From a virus: a stretch of DNA of 49,313 nt. The stretch is taken from positions 1 to 49,313 of IMG/VR virus record IMGVR_UViG_3300050821_007009; one strand, given 5' to 3'. The notes beneath the pieces were generated by a model. The model did no database searches. It saw nothing but the letters and a program-made list of their open reading frames with translations, and was not told the DNA's origin. Shown one piece after another: positions 46,143 through 49,313 of the stretch (the stretch's first letter is position 1; each line of letters opens with the position of its first letter). Made by a program: the position numbers and the translations under genes.

Positions 46143-46288
46143 GGCAAGACCGCCATGCGCCACTTGCTCCGCCGCTCGCTGTTGAGCTAGCGCGGCTCGA
46201 GGCCGAATATTGCGACAAGCCATTGCCCAAACTCTCAGATGAGCTTAAGTTGAAGCTAGGCGTGGGAATTCCGGAGATTTCCAAATGA
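46139..46288 (+). CDS. Hypothetical protein (49 aa)
   Basis: ATGA overlap with DUF1376 sets the start; the longer upstream frame overlaps that gene. Sequence LAPPLAVELARLEAEYCDKP then LPKLSDELKLKLGVGIPEIS, helical. Function unknown. Confidence 0.5.
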   Translation: MRQDRHAPLAPPLAVELARLEAEYCDKPLPKLSDELKLKLGVGIPEISK

Positions 46289-46353
46289 TACTCGCTGGCG
46301 TGATCTTGGCCACACTTATGATCGGATTCTTGCTTGGACTATACTTACGGTGA
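46285..46353 (+). CDS. Membrane microprotein (22 aa)
   Basis: ATGA overlap before and GTGA overlap after. Consists of one span (ILAGVILATLMIGFLLGLYL) and an Arg. Supported only by the coupling chain. Confidence 0.4.
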   Translation: MILAGVILATLMIGFLLGLYLR

Positions 46354-46514
46354 CGGCTAAGGTTGATTTAGCCGCGACAATTGAGGAAGTCCGCATGATC
46401 GATTTAAAAGGCGTTTTCCTGCCACAGAAACGGCCCCTGAATAGGGTTGAGCGGGTTGAGGCTCGTTACGATACCAATGGGAAAAGATGGCCAGTCACGG
46501 ACCTTCCTAATTGA
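46350..46514 (+). CDS. Hypothetical protein (54 aa)
   Basis: GTG at 46350 overlaps the preceding stop. TAKVDLAATIEEVRMIDLKG, then a basic segment RPLNRVERVEARYDTNGKRW. No domain recognised. Confidence 0.48.
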   Translation: MTAKVDLAATIEEVRMIDLKGVFLPQKRPLNRVERVEARYDTNGKRWPVTDLPN

Positions 46515-46550
46515 ATTTAGAAAGGGTATAAAGAGGCGGAGCCGTAAAGT

Positions 46551-46697
46551 ATGATACTGCTCTTTTATTTGCTGCTTGTATTTGGCCCTTCAATCGGTTT
46601 GATTTTGGCCACCATTGTCAACGCTTGGCTGGGCTTCGCGCTGCTCGGTTCGTGGCTTCTGCTGGTCATATTCGTTTTTGCGGGATTCTGGCTGTGA
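46551..46697 (+). CDS. Two-span membrane microprotein (48 aa)
   Basis: GGCGGAG lies 9-15 nt upstream. Spans LLFYLLLVFGPSIGLILATI and LGFALLGSWLLLVIFVFAGF. Almost wholly hydrophobic; function unknown. Confidence 0.5.
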   Translation: MILLFYLLLVFGPSIGLILATIVNAWLGFALLGSWLLLVIFVFAGFWL

Positions 46698-46721
46698 ACT
46701 TACCAATGGCAAGGATGTGCG

Positions 46722-46970
46722 ATGGCTGAGAAACCGAATAGCGCTCAATGCGTAATTCGTGAGCAGATTATCGAAGACCGGGTATCAGGATTGACATTTC
46801 AATTTGTCGCAATGCCGACGAGTGATGCCCCCGTCCGGCTTCGAGTGTTCGGTGAAATGCCATTCGGAAACAGGGAGATTCTGTTTGACCATAATGGCAT
46901 GGAAGCGGGGGCAGGAACTGCATTGGCTAGCTCCTGTCGCCCAACTTGCCTTAGAATAGTTGAAGATTAA
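46722..46970 (+). CDS. Hypothetical protein (82 aa)
   Basis: AAGGATG upstream of the ATG. Beta-rich acidic protein (CVIREQIIEDRVSGLTFQFV, RLRVFGEMPFGNREILFDHN). Its 3' end lies just before the ribosome-binding site now separated from the DUF6362 gene by the inserted element. Confidence 0.55.
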   Translation: MAEKPNSAQCVIREQIIEDRVSGLTFQFVAMPTSDAPVRLRVFGEMPFGNREILFDHNGMEAGAGTALASSCRPTCLRIVED

Positions 46971-47034
46971 GCAGCCAGGAAAAAATGAACGGAATGGTGT
47001 CCTAATTTACGGTAGTTGGCACAAGGCGTATAAA

Positions 47035-47244
47035 ATGAAGCTTCATCCCGGCGTAGGCATTGTTTTGTCTGTTGGATTGGCGGCAATTGGTGTCGGTTTA
47101 GCCTTGTGGTTTGTTACTGACATTAATGAGCAGAGAGCCTGGGCGGTGATACTGATAGCAGTCGTCGTTACCGTTTGGATGGCAGGTGCTGGGTTTTATC
47201 TTGACCGAATGCGGGCCGCTGAGCACAAGGAATATATGGAATAG
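47035..47244 (+). CDS. Two-span membrane protein carried by the inserted element
   Basis: 69 residues from the ATG at 47035 (AAGGCG upstream); a TTG-initiated longer frame crosses the element border. Spans VGIVLSVGLAAIGVGLALWF and WAVILIAVVVTVWMAGAGFY joined by a charged loop, with a Glu/Arg end. It ends where the P63C fragment begins on the other strand. Confidence 0.55.
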   Translation: MKLHPGVGIVLSVGLAAIGVGLALWFVTDINEQRAWAVILIAVVVTVWMAGAGFYLDRMRAAEHKEYME

Positions 47245-47439
47245 ATCGCAAGCAGCGGGGAGCGCCGTGGCGTCAAACCTGCTCACGATACGGTCGCCGT
47301 CAACATATTCTAGAGCCGTCAGGGGCCCGGAGGTTAATTCATTGGAAATAAAGGGTTTTAGGTTGCCTGGCGCCAAGAAAATGGGTAGAGGGGCCCCGCT
47401 TTCTTGGTGAGCTTTTTCAGTCGTTAGGGGCGGTGCCAA
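47239..47439 (-). pseudogene. Truncated P63C-domain gene fragment inside the element
   Basis: Minus-strand reading gives SGAPLPIFLAPGNLKPFISN, then a diverged strand and RFDATALPAACDLF, matching the beginning of a P63C domain (phage antirepressor-type proteins: NLKPFI...GYDA...LP..C). A stop codon directly precedes it in the inverted repeat, and family resemblance ends at about 47239. No start codon or ribosome-binding site is visible, so it is a captured remnant. Confidence 0.45.
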
Positions 47440-47465
47440 CTACCGTAAACTAGGGCATTCCGAAA

Positions 47466-48083
47466 ATGAATTCCGATCATGAAGCCTTAAAGCTCAAAAT
47501 CAAAAATGCTTGGCTTACGCTTGCCATGCTGCCGGATCCTGATGCGCGCTATCGCCGAGCGCTTGCGAGCGGCTGGGTTATGAAAATCGTCCAGGATTAT
47601 CATGATGCCTATGGCTCGACGCCGGCCAGCTGGAAGGGCACTCCTAGCCCGAAAGAGATTTCCGAAATGGAATATATTCTCGATTGGCTGGCATGGCTGC
47701 GGCGCGTTGGGGAGCCGGGCGGGGGTGAGTATTCGATCAAACGCTTGGCTGCATGGGGCTATGGTGTGGCGGTTTGGAAAATGGCTCAGCGGGAGCACTG
47801 TACCGAGAAGACTATTTATAATCGAATTGATAGAAGTGTGGCGAAAATCCTGTTGAAATTCAGATGCATAGATGTTAAATTTGAAATCATCAACGAGCCT
47901 GAACCGCGATCGGCGAGAATTCGTGGATTCATGGATGGCGATGTCTCGACGATCGGCGGCGCTCCTGCCAGTCTTGAGCCAGGTAGGGTATATCTGGACG
48001 GCATTGGTTTCATGTTCCGGGGGGAAAAGTACCGGTCAGCTTATGACGAGGCTGTGGACAATCGTGGGAAAAGGCGGGCATGA
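47466..48083 (+). CDS. DUF6362-like HTH protein
   Basis: 205 residues. PSPKEISEMEYILDWLAWLR and SIKRLAAWGYGVAVWKMAQR, followed by EKTIYNRIDRSVAKI, match the DUF6362 layout, in which a HTH of small-terminase or late-regulator type is predicted. The ATG lies inside the right copy of the element's target duplication and no ribosome-binding site precedes it, whereas the left copy still has AGGA in the right place. A C-terminal beta part (YLDGIGFMFRGEKYRSAYDE) may be a separate domain. Confidence 0.72.
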   Translation: MNSDHEALKLKIKNAWLTLAMLPDPDARYRRALASGWVMKIVQDYHDAYGSTPASWKGTPSPKEISEMEYILDWLAWLRRVGEPGGGEYSIKRLAAWGYGVAVWKMAQREHCTEKTIYNRIDRSVAKILLKFRCIDVKFEIINEPEPRSARIRGFMDGDVSTIGGAPASLEPGRVYLDGIGFMFRGEKYRSAYDEAVDNRGKRRA

Positions 48084-48202
48084 ACATTTATTTTGTTGAC
48101 TTTACAGGAATTACACCAGAAAAGCGGAATTAATGGTCAGAGTGAAGATTTCCGTTCAACATTTCCCGGTATGAGCCTTGCGCCGTCAACGCTCGCGGCG
48201 GG

Positions 48203-48222
48203 CTGGGAAGGCCCAGAGTTTT
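48203..48222 (+). terminator. Possible rightward terminator
   Basis: CTGGG-AAGG-CCCAG followed by AGTTTT at 48203-48222, 120 bp behind the last rightward gene. The stem is only 5 bp and the T-run four bases, so it is moderate evidence. Nothing else gene-like lies between 48084 and 48202 apart from a 17-codon frame. Confidence 0.4.
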
Positions 48223-48223
48223 A

Positions 48224-48269
48224 ACTAGGCTCATGGAGCCAAGCAGCCTACATACCACTAGGCTCATGG
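48224..48269. repeat. 13-bp direct repeat pair
   Basis: ACTAGGCTCATGG occurs at 48224-48236 and 48257-48269, 33 bp (about three helical turns) apart, between the two facing transcription units. The spacing would put two bound proteins on the same DNA face. Second copy is followed by a hairpin-element-like CAACGCTTCGTTG. Confidence 0.6.
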
Positions 48270-48291
48270 CAACGCTTCGTTGGGCGCCGGG

Positions 48292-48322
48292 AAAACAGGA
48301 CGGCACTGTGAATGCCGTCCTG
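48292..48322 (-). terminator. Leftward intrinsic terminator
   Basis: A perfect 10-bp stem CAGGACGGCA / TGCCGTCCTG with a 7-nt loop lies 5 nt beyond the stop of the leftward gene at 48328; on the minus strand it is followed by TTTT (48295-48292). Confidence 0.75.
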
Positions 48323-48327
48323 TCGAG

Positions 48328-48534
48328 TTAATCCGAGCCCGTTATTTCCTGGACTCGTTCGTGATATTCCTGCCGCAGCTTATCGCGTTTCGCGATGTAA
48401 TCCTGCTGGAGCGAGAATTGCTTAGCTTGATGGTCGAAGCGGGCTTTTTCGAGGTCCGATTCGATGTCGTTCAGCTCGATAGTTTCATTGGTGGCGGCGA
48501 GCGTGCCGGCCTTTAGGCGTGTGACTTGGTTCAT
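48328..48534 (-). CDS. Charged coiled-coil protein (68 aa)
   Basis: AAAGGAAA upstream of the ATG, which also overlaps the stop of a 32-residue frame (ATGA). Sequence NQVTRLKAGTLAATNETIEL, then a Lys/Gln/Glu coiled coil (EKARFDHQAKQFSLQQDYIA). Terminated by a strong hairpin. Function unknown. Confidence 0.65.
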   Translation of the reverse strand: MNQVTRLKAGTLAATNETIELNDIESDLEKARFDHQAKQFSLQQDYIAKRDKLRQEYHERVQEITGSD

Positions 48535-48629
48535 TTCGGTTTCCTTTTAGTGCAGCCGCAGAATGGATAATTGCATGGCTGGAAGGCGCATTTCCTGGTT
48601 CTGGCCTTAAGTCTTGTGACTTGCTGCAT
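48531..48629 (-). CDS. Cys-containing microprotein with duplicated start
   Basis: 32 residues coupled by ATGA to the coiled-coil gene. Its first nine residues (MQQVTRLKA) repeat those of that gene (MNQVTRLKA) with similar DNA, after which it encodes a basic, four-Cys tail (RKCAFQPCNYPFCGCTKRKP). Either a real zinc-binding microprotein or a decayed partial duplication. Confidence 0.4.
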   Translation of the reverse strand: MQQVTRLKARTRKCAFQPCNYPFCGCTKRKPK

Positions 48630-48906
48630 TTGTGGTATCCTGTGATCTGGCTAGCTCCAACTAGCTGAGGATTCCGGGCCGCCGCGCCGCGGCTGGCAGC
48701 GCGACATGATGCTATGTCCGCATAGCGCGGCGGTCCGGGTCGGTGAGACGCCAGGCGCGAGTCCCTGACAGCCAAGGGGCCGATTGCCCCTACCTGGGCG
48801 TCTCGGTGAAGCGTCGCGGGCTTTGCAGAGCATTATCCGCGCATTCATCTACTTCGCCCCATTTCTGGCGCTTCGTGACGCCGGCCGTGACCGGCGCTTC
48901 GAAGGG
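48630..48906 (-). ncRNA. GC-rich structured intergenic RNA candidate with hairpin element copy B
   Basis: Four stable hairpins occupy 277 bp without a convincing gene. They are: GCCGG/CCGGC near 48880 framed by GAAGCGCCA and CCTTCGAAGC; GAGACGCC-AGG (48748-48758) pairing with CCT-G-GGCGTCTC and enclosing AGGGGC-CGATT-GCCCCT; a 14-bp stem CCGGGCCGCCGCGC (near 48676) with GCGCGGCGGTCCGG, one G-T pair, enclosing GCTATG-TCCG-CATAGC; and GCTAG-CTCCAA-CTAGC near 48650. Either strand could be the RNA; the neighbouring genes run leftward. Confidence 0.5.
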
Positions 48907-49101
48907 TCATTTCGTGAAGTGGTCATGCGATGTTTGCTTGATTTGACCAGCGAATGAATATTCAATGGTCGGTGCCTTCGGCCCATCTTTTCCGTCCGGA
49001 ACTATGCGGAGGAAAATGACCTCGGAACCTTGGTTGACGAAGCCGCGCTTGAAGCGAAGTTTGTCACCAGATTTTGCGGTTCTGATTTGCTGAGCGTTCA
49101 T
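48907..49101 (-). CDS. Small beta-barrel protein (64 aa)
   Basis: Start at 49101 with GGGAG 9-13 nt upstream; the longer frame upstream runs through the hairpin element. NAQQIRTAKSGDKLRFKRGF, then SEVIFLRIVPDGKDG and TIEYSFAGQIKQTSHDHF suggest a small SH3- or OB-like barrel. Its stop codon is the first three bases of hairpin element B. Confidence 0.62.
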   Translation of the reverse strand: MNAQQIRTAKSGDKLRFKRGFVNQGSEVIFLRIVPDGKDGPKAPTIEYSFAGQIKQTSHDHFTK

Positions 49102-49156
49102 TTTCGTTCTCCCTTGGTTTGGTTTACAAGCTTTGCTAGGCCGCCGGTTGAAGCGT

Positions 49157-49203
49157 GGCGCTTCGTGACTGGGCTGTGCCATAGCCCAGCTTCGAAGGGT
49201 CAG
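49157..49203 (-). repeat. Intergenic hairpin element, copy C
   Basis: CTGGGCT-GTGCCAT-AGCCCAG (7-bp stem) framed by GGCGCTTCGTGA and CTTCGAAGGGTCA, the same frames as copy B but with an unrelated stem sequence. On the minus strand it begins with the stop codon of the gene cut by the window edge. Confidence 0.65.
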
Positions 49204-49313
49204 AATATTTCCTCGATTTGGTCGGGGAAATAAGCGCGGGGGGCCGACACGAAGCAGATGTTGCCATTCTCGTCGCTTCCCACGAACGCATAAAGCGTAT
49301 AGGAACGGCAAGA
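49200..49313 (-). CDS. C-terminal end of a leftward gene, 5' cut by window edge
   Basis: The last 37 codons read SCRSYTLYAFVGSDENGNIC, then FVSAPRAYFPDQIEEIF and a stop that forms part of hairpin element C. The clean strand pattern and the PDQIEEIF end look like real protein. Family not identifiable from this fragment. Confidence 0.55.
   Translation of the reverse strand, partial: SCRSYTLYAFVGSDENGNICFVSAPRAYFPDQIEEIF

Larger units (their letters stand above)
46982..47470. mobile_element. 473-bp MITE-like element with 8-bp target duplication
   Basis: The element proper spans 46990-47462. Its ends are inverted repeats: outer CGGAATG at 46990-46996 against CATTCCG at 47456-47462, then a 22-bp arm (47001-47022 versus 47433-47454) with 21 matches, after a 3-nt length difference. 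AAAATGAA flanks both ends directly (46982-46989 and 47463-47470), as expected of a target duplication. Inside are a small membrane gene and, on the other strand, a P63C-domain fragment. No transposase, so it would move in trans. Confidence 0.8.

Noticed and set aside
48485-48775. 96-codon leftward frame across the structured region
   Set aside because: The product is Arg/Pro/Ser-rich, overlaps the coiled-coil gene in another frame and crosses strong hairpins.
48748-48807. tRNA gene
   Set aside because: The outer stem resembles an acceptor arm, but the total is 60 nt, there is no anticodon arm in the right place and no CCA-compatible end.

Overview
The window looks like most of the genome of a temperate, contractile-tailed (myovirus-like) phage or prophage of an alphaproteobacterium. 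The tail side rests on a baseplate set in canonical order: hub, Dit-like, plug, Gp138-type spike, gp25-like wedge, J-like and DUF2612. The alphaproteobacterial assignment rests on a GcrA-like protein, a DUF6362 protein, a P63C fragment, a DUF1376 protein and a DnaA-domain-IV protein. A divergent repressor/Cro switch indicates temperate regulation. No integrase, terminase, capsid or polymerase gene is inside the window, and both ends cut through genes.

Layout. (1) 1-8.8 kb, rightward: tail tip, baseplate and fibre genes, usually translationally coupled by 1-4 nt overlaps. A two-gene leftward moron (ribbon-helix-helix regulator plus exported membrane protein, 595-1205) interrupts them and has its own consensus promoter. 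(2) 8.8-23.9 kb, rightward: a continuation of the fibre operon that is unusual because six products carry N-terminal export signals (one a lipoprotein). They include an 1852-residue Ig-repeat protein with catalytic-looking modules nested inside its Ig domains, and a GH16-like hydrolase. Within this block lies a lysis cassette (20.0-21.5 kb) whose endolysin gene contains an in-frame internal start for a holin-like product. (3) 24-27.6 kb: a papain-like cysteine protease followed by a run of tiny membrane proteins. (4) 27.0-38.5 kb, leftward: an early operon of small genes, including ASCH, an AlpA-like HTH, two HNH/zinc proteins, an SSB-tailed protein, a Gp157-like protein and a possible RAMP-fold protein. 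It is interrupted by about 1.05 kb of non-coding DNA built from degenerate 5-bp GC-starting units (31.36-32.42 kb). The operon is driven from a promoter at 38.5 kb whose spacer is a perfect inverted-repeat operator. (5) 38.65-39.45 kb: the divergent repressor/Cro-like pair. (6) 39.4-48.1 kb, rightward: regulation and replication genes, two DNA methyltransferases and many small proteins. One methyltransferase carries an in-frame 657-bp insertion that encodes an HNH endonuclease in another frame. A 473-bp element with terminal inverted repeats and 8-bp target duplications (46990-47462) splits the DUF6362 gene from its ribosome-binding site. (7) 48.2-49.3 kb: facing terminators, then leftward small genes separated by GC-rich structured, repeated hairpins.

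How it works together. The repressor and Cro-like protein probably share operators in the two early promoters. The leftward operon supplies DNA-handling and host-interaction functions; the rightward operon supplies replication initiation and DNA modification. The late block builds the tail, lyses the cell and, unusually, exports polysaccharide-active proteins. All functional names come from reading protein motifs; no database search was run.
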